A model generated the notes under the pieces. The model did no database searches, was not told the DNA's origin, and saw nothing but the letters and a program-made list of their open reading frames with translations. 43,934 nt of DNA from Synergistaceae bacterium UBA6083. Lineage in GTDB: Bacteria > Synergistota > Synergistia > Synergistales > 79-D21. The DNA is taken from assembly GCA_002436015.1 (NCBI GenBank), contig DIXJ01000010.1, forward strand, positions 1 to 43,934. Direction: 5' to 3'. The position numbers and the translations under genes were made by a program. Below are positions 32,819 to 40,074 of the stretch, in pieces; positions within the stretch are counted from its first letter, which is position 1; every line of letters begins with the position of its first letter.

Positions 32819-33624
32819 AGGTGGGTTCCACTCCCTTCAAGTGCACGGCTCAGGGGCCTGTCCACGCGGCTGTCCGCGAGGCAGACCCGTTCGATTCCCT
32901 GTTCCAGCGCTTCCCGGCAGGCCAGGAGCTTCCTCTTCATGTTGCCCTTCGCCAGTTTCTCGAGGTCGGCCCAATCCTCGAGGCTTGCGCGCTCCACGAG
33001 GCTTTCCGGGTCTGCCGGGTTTGCGAGCAGCCCCGGGACGTTGCTGAGGATGACCAGGACGTCGGCGCCGACCCCGGCGGCCGCGGCGGCGGCGAGGCGG
33101 TCCCCGTCGACGTTCAGGAGGCCCGCGCCATGCACGTCAAGGGCGAGGGGGGGCAGCAGCGGGACGGATCCCATTTCCCAGGCCCTTTCCAGGGCGTCCG
33201 GGTTGACCGCGCCGGTCGTGCCGCTGAAGTTCCCGTGGAGGATCCGGACGCGGCCGTCCTCGACGGACCTCAGGGCTTCCTTGCGGGTTCCCGTGACGGA
33301 GCGGGCCGTATCGGGCCGGATCACGGCAGCCGGGGTGTCCCGGAGGGACATCTCGCAGGCCAGGGTGGCGGAAACGGACAGGGCCGCAGCGACGAAGAGG
33401 TTCCGCTCGGCCTCGCGCATGTATCGGCTTCGGTAGCCGGAGGGGCTGGTCACGTAGCACGGTTCCATCCCGCAGCTTTTCGCCAGGGTGTCCATGATGC
33501 CGCTGGCCCCGTGGACCACGGCCCAGCGCTCTCCCCTCGCGACCCGGTTGGCGAGGTCGTCCAGCAGGGGACGGGGATCGTTGCCGAGGGCACCCCCGAT
33601 CTTGACGATTCCGGTCAAATGCAT
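32785..33624 (-). CDS. lysZ: LysW-aminoadipate/glutamate kinase LysZ
   Basis: A 279-residue amino acid kinase of the acetylglutamate kinase family that phosphorylates the side-chain carboxylate of the amino acid held by LysW. It begins MHLTGIVKIGGALGND (the conserved KIGG ATP-binding start) and has WAVVHGASGIMDTL, VNVDGD-like LLNVDGDRLAAAAA and VLILSNVPGLL. The start is ATG 33624 after AAGGAGA; the open frame continues upstream inside lysY but without a start signal. SPSGYRSRYM is typical of the LysZ branch rather than ArgB, as I recall the family. Confidence 0.87.
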   Translation of the reverse strand: MHLTGIVKIGGALGNDPRPLLDDLANRVARGERWAVVHGASGIMDTLAKSCGMEPCYVTSPSGYRSRYMREAERNLFVAAALSVSATLACEMSLRDTPAAVIRPDTARSVTGTRKEALRSVEDGRVRILHGNFSGTTGAVNPDALERAWEMGSVPLLPPLALDVHGAGLLNVDGDRLAAAAAAGVGADVLVILSNVPGLLANPADPESLVERASLEDWADLEKLAKGNMKRKLLACREALEQGIERVCLADSRVDRPLSRALEGSGTHLCQAAFTEAAV

Positions 33625-33644
33625 GTCGATCGTCTCCTTTCGTC

Positions 33645-34691
33645 TCAGGCCGGGTAGACCGGCCGCATTTCGAGTCCCGCCGTTTCGGGGCAGCCGAGGA
33701 GCAGGTTGGCCGCCTGGACGGCGGTTCCCGATGCCCCCTTGAGCAGGTTGTCGATGGCACAAACGGCGGTGAGGCGCCGGCCGTCCGGGTGGAGGGCGAA
33801 ACCGACCAGGGCCCGGTTCGACCCCATGACGAGGCGCGGGTCCGGCAGGCGCAGGTGTGCGGGGCGGGCGGGACAGACGAAGACGAACGGCTCGTGCCCG
33901 TAGGCTCCCCGGTAGAGCTTCCACAGGTCCGCTTCCCGGAGGGGCTCGGCCAAGGTGATGGTGGCCACGGCCTGGACCCCCCGCACGTTTTCCACGGCCG
34001 TGACGCCCAGGGTAAGGCTGTTTTCGGGCAGGCCGGTTTCCTGGGAGACCTCGGCCAGGTGGCGGTGGGCGAAGGGCTCGAACATGCGCAGGGAGCGGCT
34101 CCGGAAGGGGTGGTGGCTGCCCTCCGAAGGGCGGCTGCCCCCCTCGGACGACCCCACGCGGGCCTCGATGCGGGCTTCCGTGACGACCCCCGCGCGGGCC
34201 AGGGGGGCGAGGGCCAGGATGGCCGCCGTGGCGTTGCACCCCACGCCGGAGACGAGGCGGGCGCCCCGGATCTCGTCGCGGTGCAGCTCCGGCAGGCCGT
34301 AGACGGCTTCGTCCAGCAGGGCGGGGTCAGGGTGGGGTGCCCCGTACCAGCGTTCGTAGCGCTCGATCGAGCGCAGCCGGACATCCGCGGCGAGGTCCAC
34401 GACCCTGGCACCCCGGTCGAGCCAGCCCCGGATCACGGGGGCGGACGAACCGTGGGGCAGGGCCAGGAAAACGAGGTCGGGCTCCATCTCCTCGGCTTCG
34501 GCGGGGGAGATGAAGGCCGTGTCGGGGAAATCGGGCCTCAGGTGGGGGTGGACGGCGGCCACGGGGTGTCCCGCCCGCCCGCGCGAAACGACGCCCGCGA
34601 GGGTGAAGGACGGGTGTCCCGCCAGGATGCGAAGGAGTTCCCCTCCCGCCATTCCGCTTCCGCCTACGATCAAAACCGGGTGCTTTTCCAT
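33645..34691 (-). CDS. lysY: LysW-aminoadipyl/glutamyl phosphate reductase LysY
   Basis: A 348-residue NADPH-dependent reductase of the ArgC/LysY family that makes the carrier-bound semialdehyde. The Rossmann motif is VGGSGMAGGELLRIL, the catalytic cysteine is in VSGVGCNATAA, and FLALPHGSS, VVDLAADVRL and AIDNLLKGASGTAVQAANL are conserved. I start it at ATG 34691 after GGAGGAAA; an upstream in-frame start would read through the terminator hairpin. The spacing to lysZ is 20 bases. An intrinsic terminator lies 26 bases upstream of its start codon. Confidence 0.9.
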   Translation of the reverse strand: MEKHPVLIVGGSGMAGGELLRILAGHPSFTLAGVVSRGRAGHPVAAVHPHLRPDFPDTAFISPAEAEEMEPDLVFLALPHGSSAPVIRGWLDRGARVVDLAADVRLRSIERYERWYGAPHPDPALLDEAVYGLPELHRDEIRGARLVSGVGCNATAAILALAPLARAGVVTEARIEARVGSSEGGSRPSEGSHHPFRSRSLRMFEPFAHRHLAEVSQETGLPENSLTLGVTAVENVRGVQAVATITLAEPLREADLWKLYRGAYGHEPFVFVCPARPAHLRLPDPRLVMGSNRALVGFALHPDGRRLTAVCAIDNLLKGASGTAVQAANLLLGCPETAGLEMRPVYPA

Positions 34692-34717
34692 GAATGCCTT
34701 TCCTCCGTTTCCAGGGT

Positions 34718-34750
34718 AAAAAAAGGGCCCGCGGGTTTCTTCCGCGGGCC
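34718..34750 (-). terminator. Intrinsic terminator between lysX and lysY
   Basis: On the minus strand: a 9-bp all-GC perfect stem (arms 34742-34750 and 34726-34734) followed by C and seven U (34718-34724). It sits between lysX (stop at 34781) and the lysY start, so it should limit transcription of lysYZJK from the lysW promoter. Confidence 0.85.
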
Positions 34751-34780
34751 TCGAGGCTTGATTTCCAGCCATTCCGGGGG

Positions 34781-35683
34781 TCATTCCCCCGGGCTCGAGG
34801 CTCCGCTTTCGGGTGCGCTTCGCTTAACGCCGCGTTTTTCGCCGCGCTTGTCTCTCTTCATGAGGCCGGAGGCCATTTCCACGACCGCTTCCGCTATGTT
34901 CACTCCCGTCGGGGCGCTGGAGTTGCGGAACTCGGCCCCGTCGTTGACCTCGTTCACGAGCCAGCCGAGGCGCGTGAGAAAAAGGTCGACGGCCAGGAAA
35001 TCCCCTCCCACGGCTGTCTGGACTCTCCCGAGGATGTCGCACAGTTCGGAATCCATCGGCTGGTTCTCGGCCCTGCCGCCCCTGGCGGTGTTGGTGATCC
35101 AGTGCCCGCTGGTCCGCCGGATGGCGCAGAGGGGGCGTCCTTCGACCACGAAGGCACGGACGTCGAAGCCACCCTTCTCGACGTAGGACTGCAGGTAGAA
35201 GACCTGGTGGGCGGCGCCGAGGTGGGCCTTGTGCTCCACGATGGCCTCGGCCGTTTCGCGGTTTGAGGCAAGGGCCAGGAGACGCCCCCAGCTGCCGCAC
35301 GTCGGCTTGAAGACGACGGGGTAGCCGAGTTCTTCCGCGGCCTCCAGGGCTGCTTCCTCGGAGAAGGCCGTACGGAAGGCGGGCTGGGGAATCCCTGCCG
35401 CGGCCAGGGCCGCGCTGGTGGCTAGCTTGTCTCCGCAGGTTTCCATGACCCGGCTCGGGTTCACCACCCGGGCTCCGCCGGCCTCGAGCAGCCGCGCGAC
35501 CGCGGTGTTCTGCAGGTGGCCGATGCAGCGGGCCAGGAAGACGTCGCCTTCATGCGGCTCGATCCGCCACGGCGCGGTCCGGATGTCGTCCAGGCTGCAG
35601 GGGATCCCCTTCGCCTCGGCGGCGGCCGCCAGCTGCTTTTCCTCGGCGCGAAGCCGGGAGTAGAGGATGCGGAGCCTACTCAC
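34781..35683 (-). CDS. lysX: LysW ligase LysX (ATP-grasp)
   Basis: A 300-residue ATP-grasp ligase that joins the amino group of alpha-aminoadipate (lysine branch) or glutamate (ornithine branch) to the C-terminal glutamate of LysW. ATP-grasp patterns: YPVVFKPTCGSWGRLLA at 121-137, FYLQSYVEKGGFDVRAFVV, WITNTARGG at 195-203, GGDFLAVDLF and the metal/substrate loop NEVNDGAEFRNSSAPTG. The start is GTG 35683, overlapping the lysW stop by eight bases (GTGAGTAG), the usual tight coupling with the carrier gene. The last 25 residues are a lysine/arginine-rich tail (RDKRGEKRGVKRS) not expected in the family. Specificity is uncertain; see the second ligase at 36215. Confidence 0.88.
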   Translation of the reverse strand: MSRLRILYSRLRAEEKQLAAAAEAKGIPCSLDDIRTAPWRIEPHEGDVFLARCIGHLQNTAVARLLEAGGARVVNPSRVMETCGDKLATSAALAAAGIPQPAFRTAFSEEAALEAAEELGYPVVFKPTCGSWGRLLALASNRETAEAIVEHKAHLGAAHQVFYLQSYVEKGGFDVRAFVVEGRPLCAIRRTSGHWITNTARGGRAENQPMDSELCDILGRVQTAVGGDFLAVDLFLTRLGWLVNEVNDGAEFRNSSAPTGVNIAEAVVEMASGLMKRDKRGEKRGVKRSAPESGASSPGE

Positions 35684-35849
35684 CCCAGTCCTCCTGGACC
35701 TGGGGTGCTTCTTCCGCCCGGACCGGGTCCAGTCCCACCACTTCCAGTTCCGTTCCGCAATCGGCGCAAACCAGGATTTCCCCCAGCCCGCAGTTCTCCG
35801 GAAGCTTCACGATTCCCTCGCACACCACGCACGCCACTGTTCCTGCCAT
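35676..35849 (-). CDS. lysW: Amino-group carrier protein LysW
   Basis: A 57-residue acidic carrier that protects the amino group of the growing intermediate. Two Cys pairs (Cys7/Cys10 in CVVC and Cys28/Cys31 in CADC) form the zinc knuckle, and the C-terminus is EDWGE, the diagnostic LysW ending whose last Glu receives the substrate. I choose ATG 35849, which has AAGGAGGAG eight bases upstream; a longer TTG reading would start inside the terminator U-tract. It is the first gene after the T-box leader and overlaps lysX. Confidence 0.93.
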   Translation of the reverse strand: MAGTVACVVCEGIVKLPENCGLGEILVCADCGTELEVVGLDPVRAEEAPQVQEDWGE

Positions 35850-36205
35850 CTCAAACTCCTCCTTCAAATTGGAATGCAAAAAGGACCCGTCCCTTCACAC
35901 GTGTGAAGGGACGAGTCCTCGTAAAGACCCGCGGTACCACCCAACTTGGACGCGCCCCCGGAAAAGGGGACGGTCCCGCTTGCAGACAGGTAACGGCTGT
36001 CCGGACCCGGGAAGCGTACTTCGGGGTTTCCCCCTTTCCGCGCCTGCTCTTCGAGCCTTGGGCCTTTTGGAAGCCCGGAACCCCTCTCATCCGGTGGAGG
36101 TTCCTCGCTGTAGGACTTTTGTCCCGTCCGGCCACTCGCGTCATCGCATTTCGCAAAGGTTACGGTTGAGAAAGTGGTTCGTACCAAGTCGCTCATCGCG
36201 AATTG
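35850..36205 (-). ncRNA. T-box riboswitch leader of the lysW operon
   Basis: On the minus strand the leader contains the T-box core GGGTGGTACCGCGG (35929-35942), followed by CUCGUCCC and a terminator whose 5' arm it can pair with. This is the standard antiterminator/terminator switch that senses uncharged tRNA. The UGGU bulge predicts a tRNA with discriminator A. The 5' part (about 35960-36205) has many stable stems (GGAACC/GGUUCC near 36083, GGGGGAAACCCC near 36025), but I could not place the specifier codon with confidence, so the sensed tRNA (lysine or arginine expected from context) is open. Confidence 0.88.
35878..35918 (-). terminator. T-box-controlled terminator before lysW
   Basis: On the minus strand, an 18-bp stem with one G-U pair (arms 35901-35918 and 35883-35900), then UUUUU (35878-35882). 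It sits 29 bases before the lysW start codon and is the off-state hairpin of the T-box switch. Confidence 0.92.
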
Positions 36206-36211
36206 AAATGG

Positions 36212-36240
36212 AGTTTAGCGGGGTTTGCCCGCGCTGTCAA
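36212..36240 (-). promoter_or_regulatory. Promoter of the lysW operon
   Basis: Minus strand TTGACA (36235-36240), 17-base spacer, TAAACT (36212-36217). Transcription would begin near 36205 with a leader of about 355 bases. The -10 box overlaps the stop codon of the upstream ligase gene. Confidence 0.8.
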
Positions 36241-37105
36241 GCCCGGGTTGGATTAAATCCCAGGCATGCTGGAGGACTTTTCCCGGCAGGTCTACTCCGG
36301 TGGCCTCGACGGAGCCGTGAAACTCGGGCTGCCCGTTCACCTCGTTCACGGTCCAGCCTTCCTCCGTTTCAAACAGGTCCACCGCCAGGAAATCGCCGCC
36401 GATGGCCGCCGCGACGCTACGAAGCAGCAGAATAAGCTTACCCGGCATCTCGCACGGTTCCGGCTTTCCGCCGCGGGCCGTGTTGGTGATCCAGTGGTCG
36501 CTCTTCCGGCGCATGAGGGAAACCGGTTCCCCCCCCACGAGGATCGCCCGGAGGTCGGAACCGCCCTTTTCCACGTATTCCTGGATAAAAAAGACGGAGT
36601 GGGAGGGGCCCATGGCCGCCTTGTGGAAGGCGACGGCCTCTGCGCCGTTGCGGTCCGTGACCTTGGCCAGGAGGCGTCCCCAGCTTCCGCAGGCCGGCTT
36701 GAACACAACGGGGTAGCCCATGGATTCGGCCGCATCCACCGCGGATTCCGGCGTGGCCGCCACGCTGTATTTCGGTTGGGGGATCCCCGCCGCGTCGAGG
36801 CAGGCTGCCGTGGCGATCTTGTCGCCGCATAGGGTCATGACGGAGGAAGGGTTGATCGTACGGACTCCCCGGGATTCCAGGAGGCGGGCGAGGGCCAGGT
36901 TATGGGTCTGCCCCACGCAGCGGCAGATCGCCGCATCGCCGGCCTTCGCATCGAAGCCGTCCGGCCAGGCCAGGGACGACGCGTCGCGGAAGTCCACCGG
37001 GATCCCCAGTCTCTCCGCGGCTGCCTGCAGCATCTTCTCCTCCGGGCGGAGCCGGCTGTAGGGAACAAGGATCCTCGGTGCGCGGAATGGGGTTGCGGAC
37101 TTCAT
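36215..37105 (-). CDS. Second LysX/ArgX-type LysW ligase (ATP-grasp)
   Basis: A 296-residue paralogue of LysX. It shares YPVVFKPACGSWGRLLA (131-147), FFIQEYVEKGGSDLRAILV, WITNTARGG (205-213), GGDFLAVDLF and NEVNGQPEFHGSVEATG, and lacks the basic tail of the other copy. The substrate loop differs (EFHGSVEATG here, EFRNSSAPTG in LysX), suggesting that one enzyme handles alpha-aminoadipate and the other glutamate, so that lysine and ornithine/arginine share LysYZJK. Which is which I cannot decide. The ATG at 37105 follows GAGGAGG; it has its own promoter and ends where the lysW promoter begins. Confidence 0.85.
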   Translation of the reverse strand: MKSATPFRAPRILVPYSRLRPEEKMLQAAAERLGIPVDFRDASSLAWPDGFDAKAGDAAICRCVGQTHNLALARLLESRGVRTINPSSVMTLCGDKIATAACLDAAGIPQPKYSVAATPESAVDAAESMGYPVVFKPACGSWGRLLAKVTDRNGAEAVAFHKAAMGPSHSVFFIQEYVEKGGSDLRAILVGGEPVSLMRRKSDHWITNTARGGKPEPCEMPGKLILLLRSVAAAIGGDFLAVDLFETEEGWTVNEVNGQPEFHGSVEATGVDLPGKVLQHAWDLIQPGLDSAGKPR

Positions 37106-37149
37106 CGAAACAGGCCTCCTCGGAATTCGCCAAAAATCAGGATTCCGGG

Positions 37150-37178
37150 AGTGTAAACCAAGGTTTATTGTTTGTCAA
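37150..37178 (-). promoter_or_regulatory. Promoter and overlapping palindrome for the second ligase
   Basis: Minus strand TTGACA (37173-37178), 17-base spacer, TACACT (37150-37155), with AT-rich sequence upstream of the -35. A perfect palindrome TGTTTG-T-CAAACA (37169-37181) overlaps the -35 box and would suit a repressor. Confidence 0.7.
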
Positions 37179-37280
37179 ACACTAAAACATAATATATTTT
37201 ACGTTCATTCGCGAGGCCCGAAACAAACCGGCCCGTTCCTCCAGGTTCATTTTCCGCCTGCATTCCTGAACCTTTGACAG

Positions 37281-37382
37281 GGGGTCAGACCTTGATTTCG
37301 ACCGTATGTGTACGAGATTAATGGTTTTGTCTTCTATCTGCCAAAGATTGTACACATACGGTCGAAATCAAGGTCTGACCCC
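37281..37382. mobile_element. Palindromic MITE/REP-like element, complete copy
   Basis: A 102-bp element with perfect 33-bp inverted repeats (37281-37313 and 37350-37382) around a 36-bp AT-rich centre; ends GGGGTCAGACC and GGTCTGACCCC. It has no coding capacity and lies seven bases after the stop codon of the diaminopentanoate dehydrogenase gene. It is the cleanest member of the family in the window. The ends resemble those of REP-type elements moved by a transposase in trans; none is encoded here. Confidence 0.85.
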
Positions 37383-37388
37383 GCAGGC

Positions 37389-38408
37389 TCAGGCTTTGCC
37401 GGGAAGGGAACGGGGGACGGGGAGGTCAAGCATGGTCCTAAGCCCGGGGCGGGCCTGCAGCACCAGGGGGAGGGTGTTGACGACCAGGGCGATGGTACCC
37501 ACGCCGCCGGGGATTTCCGGCTTGATCTCGAGCCGGATGTCGGGAGTGCCGAAGATCTCGAGGGTGTCTCCTGTAGCGATGCCCTCCAGGTGCGGGTGGA
37601 TCTGCTGGGGATGGATCATCTCGACCACGAGTTCCTCACCGCGGTATCCGTAGCCGGTTTGGCGGCAGCCCGCCACCATGCCGGGTTCCACGACGATCCC
37701 CTTCTCTTCCCGGCGAACGGCTGAGAGGATGGGCTCGCGGAACTGTTCGATACGGTCGACGCCAAGTCCCAGGGCATCGGAAACCATGGTGATGGACTGG
37801 ACGAAACCCACGTGCCCCTCGACCGTGCCGTCGGCCACACCCCGGCGAAAGGCTTCCTCGGCGAGGCCGACTCCCTGTTCCCGCAGGACGGTGGGACCGA
37901 AGGGGGAGAGGTCGTTGACCCGGGTGACGCGGACGCGCTTTACGTCCGTGCAGGCCGCCGATAGCGCGACGACCAGGAGGTCCATGACGAAGCCGGGATT
38001 GATGCCCGTGCCGAGGACGGCGACGCCTTTCTCCTGGGCCGCGGCGTCTATCTGGGCGCAGAGCTCGGGCTCGGCCGGCCATGGGTAGGCCATCTCCTCG
38101 GCAGTGGTGACGACGGCCTTGCCGTAGTCCAGGACCTCCATGACCCGGGGAAACACATCCCGTACCAGGGAAGCCGTAGAGACGACCACGAGGTCGGGGT
38201 TGGCTTCCATGGTCGCGGCAAGGGTTTCCGCTACCGAGACTTGCCGGTGGCCTTCGCACCCCGTGAAATCGGAGAGCGGGCGGCCGATCTTGGCCGGGTC
38301 CGTGTCGATGGCGCCCACGACCTCCATGCCCGCCTTTTCCCCTATCACCCGGGCGATCCCGGCTCCCATGGCGCCCACGCCCCATACGGCGATTTTTGTC
38401 GGTTTCAT
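37389..38408 (-). CDS. ord: 2,4-diaminopentanoate dehydrogenase (ornithine fermentation)
   Basis: A 339-residue NAD(P)-dependent enzyme that oxidatively deaminates 2,4-diaminopentanoate to 2-amino-4-oxopentanoate in the ornithine degradation pathway. It shows the GVGAMG nucleotide motif (residues 10-15) and long stretches I recall from the clostridial enzyme: TAEEMAYPWPAEPEL, VLGTGINPGFVMDLLV, NDLSPFGPTVLREQGVGL, EMIHPQQIHPHLEG, GTPDI, EIPGGVGTIALVVN and ARPGLRTMLDLPVPRS. The start is ATG 38408 after AAAGGGG; an earlier ATG lacks a ribosome site. The other ornithine-pathway genes (aminomutase, thiolase) are not in this window. It diverges from an IclR regulator 98 bases away. Confidence 0.85.
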   Translation of the reverse strand: MKPTKIAVWGVGAMGAGIARVIGEKAGMEVVGAIDTDPAKIGRPLSDFTGCEGHRQVSVAETLAATMEANPDLVVVSTASLVRDVFPRVMEVLDYGKAVVTTAEEMAYPWPAEPELCAQIDAAAQEKGVAVLGTGINPGFVMDLLVVALSAACTDVKRVRVTRVNDLSPFGPTVLREQGVGLAEEAFRRGVADGTVEGHVGFVQSITMVSDALGLGVDRIEQFREPILSAVRREEKGIVVEPGMVAGCRQTGYGYRGEELVVEMIHPQQIHPHLEGIATGDTLEIFGTPDIRLEIKPEIPGGVGTIALVVNTLPLVLQARPGLRTMLDLPVPRSLPGKA

Positions 38409-38492
38409 GCGCTCATCCCCTTTCATGGTCGTATGCAGTCCATGGTAACATCTCCTTCCTCATCCCTTCTTGACTTTGTTCCCCAGCGGAGG

Positions 38493-38520
38493 AAAATATA
38501 GGACAGGTGTCCCATTTTAA
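38493..38520. promoter_or_regulatory. Imperfect palindrome at the IclR start, candidate operator
   Basis: AAAAT..GGACA and TGTCC..ATTTT face each other (inner GGACA-GG-TGTCC at 38501-38512). It lies between the divergent dehydrogenase and IclR genes, just after a TTGACT (38470-38475) that could be the -35 box for the IclR gene. It would suit autoregulation and shared control. Confidence 0.4.
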
Positions 38521-39286
38521 GGGGATGATGTCCTTGGACACGGTGAAGAGAGTTTCTTCCCTCATGGAGTACCTGATGGAGTGCGAGGGCGAAGCCAGCA
38601 TCAGGGATATCGGTCACGCAGCCGATATCCCGAAGAGCACAGTCCAGCGAATGCTCTCTTCCCTGGAAGAGACAGGCTGGGTTTACCAGAACCCTGTCAC
38701 CCAGGCCTACCGCATCGGTTTTCATTTCCTCTCATTCGCCAACTTCTGGCGATTCCGGCTAGAACTGGTGAAACAGACCCAGGCTATTCTCGAAGAACTT
38801 TCCGAATGCACGAGGGAAACGGCTCTGCTCGTTGTCCTGGACGGGGATTGCGGGCGCTGCATCAACAAGGTGGAGCCCGAAAAGACGCTGAAACTCGTAG
38901 CCGAGGTTGGGAAAACATTCCCCCTCCACGCGGCTGCTTGCGGCAAGATACTGTTCGCCTTCTGCCCCGAAGAAACCCGGGAGCGGGTCCTATCTGGCCC
39001 CCTGGCCGTCTATACTCCGAAAACCCTCCTGGACCCGGATTCACTCAGATGTGAGCTTGCACTTATCCGTAAGCGCGGTTTCGCGGAGAGCTACGAGGAA
39101 TTGACTCTCGGAGCTGCTGAAATCGCGGTGCCTCTCGTTGATAGCCAAAGTCGCCTTGTGGCGGGGCTCAGCGTAGCAGGGGCAAAAAAGGACATCACCG
39201 ACGGTTTCGACCGGATACTCTCGCTTCTCAGGGAAAAGGCGCAGCTTGTAGCGGGCAGGATCCGAAATGGTAAGGCCGGCGCCTGA
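38507..39286 (+). CDS. IclR-family transcriptional regulator
   Basis: A 259-residue regulator. The N-terminal winged helix-turn-helix spans about residues 8-70 (ASIRDIGHAADIPKSTVQRM, then LSSLEETGWV). The C-terminal IclR effector domain has TRETALLVVLDGD, PLHAAACGKILFAF, KRGFAESYEEL and IAVPLVDSQSRLVAGLSVAG. The start is uncertain: GTG 38507 is far from GGAGGA, while ATG 38525 or 38528 abut AAGGGG. It is followed 17 bases later by livG, so it heads the amino acid importer operon. It may also control the divergent diaminopentanoate dehydrogenase gene. Confidence 0.88.
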   Translation: MSHFKGMMSLDTVKRVSSLMEYLMECEGEASIRDIGHAADIPKSTVQRMLSSLEETGWVYQNPVTQAYRIGFHFLSFANFWRFRLELVKQTQAILEELSECTRETALLVVLDGDCGRCINKVEPEKTLKLVAEVGKTFPLHAAACGKILFAFCPEETRERVLSGPLAVYTPKTLLDPDSLRCELALIRKRGFAESYEELTLGAAEIAVPLVDSQSRLVAGLSVAGAKKDITDGFDRILSLLREKAQLVAGRIRNGKAGA

Positions 39287-39303
39287 ACAAGGGGGAATGG
39301 TTT

Positions 39304-40074
39304 TTGCTTGAAGCACGGGGACTCTCGATCAGTTTCGGCGGCCTTAAGGCGGTTGAGGGGGTCGATCTTTTCGTGAAGGAGGGGGAAATACTCAGTCTTA
39401 TAGGCCCCAATGGAGCGGGTAAGACGACGCTTTTCAACCTGCTGACCGGGTTCTTGAAACCCGATAGCGGGGAAGCTCTCTTTTTAGGGCAACCGATCAC
39501 CGGGCGTCAGCCCCACGAGATTGCTGCGATGGGTCTAGTCAGGACCTTCCAGAAAACGAACATCTTTGCCGAAGCAACGGTGAAAGATAGCGTTGCTATC
39601 GGGTTTCATACCCGCCGGCATGCGAATATCGGGGATATCCTTGTCAACGGCCCGACAAGCCGGCTTGAGAAAAGGTTTATCGATGGCCAAACCAGGGAGA
39701 TCCTGGATTTCACCGGCCTTCTCCCCTGGTCGGAATACCTGGGAAAGAACCTTCCCTACGGCAAGCAGCGGTTGCTTGCCATTGCGCTGGCCCTCGCGGC
39801 GAAACCCACCCTTCTTCTCCTGGACGAGCCGGCTACCGGCTTGAACCCGGTCGAAACAAAGGAATTGATCGATATCATCCTGAAGATCAGATCGATTTAT
39901 GGAATCACGGTTTTACTGATCGAACATAACATGAAGCTCGTGATTTCCATCTCCGACCGGATTGTCGTCTTGAATTTCGGGCAGAAGATTGCGGAGGGAC
40001 GACCCGATGAAGTTGCCAAAAATCCCGCAGTGATCGAAGCCTACCTGGGGAGAGGATTCCGAAATGCTTCTTGA
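39304..40074 (+). CDS. livG: Branched-chain amino acid ABC transporter ATPase LivG
   Basis: A 256-residue cytoplasmic ATPase. Walker A is GPNGAGKT (residues 34-41), the Q-loop is VRTFQKTNIF, the signature is the LivG-type LPYGKQRLLAIALAL, and Walker B is LLLLDEPATGLNP with the H-loop LLIEHNM. It starts at TTG 39304 after AAGGGGG. It overlaps livF by 11 bases. The pair drives uptake of leucine, isoleucine, valine or related amino acids through LivH and LivM. Confidence 0.92.
   Translation: MLEARGLSISFGGLKAVEGVDLFVKEGEILSLIGPNGAGKTTLFNLLTGFLKPDSGEALFLGQPITGRQPHEIAAMGLVRTFQKTNIFAEATVKDSVAIGFHTRRHANIGDILVNGPTSRLEKRFIDGQTREILDFTGLLPWSEYLGKNLPYGKQRLLAIALALAAKPTLLLLDEPATGLNPVETKELIDIILKIRSIYGITVLLIEHNMKLVISISDRIVVLNFGQKIAEGRPDEVAKNPAVIEAYLGRGFRNAS

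Noticed and set aside
35850..35879. Upstream TTG start giving a 67-residue LysW
   Set aside because: It would begin in the terminator U-tract; ATG 35849 has a strong AAGGAGGAG site and gives the usual LysW length.
35869..36435. Plus-strand open frame across the T-box leader
   Set aside because: It crosses the T-box, its terminator and the lysW promoter; no recognisable protein, and the structured RNA explains the conservation-like patterns.
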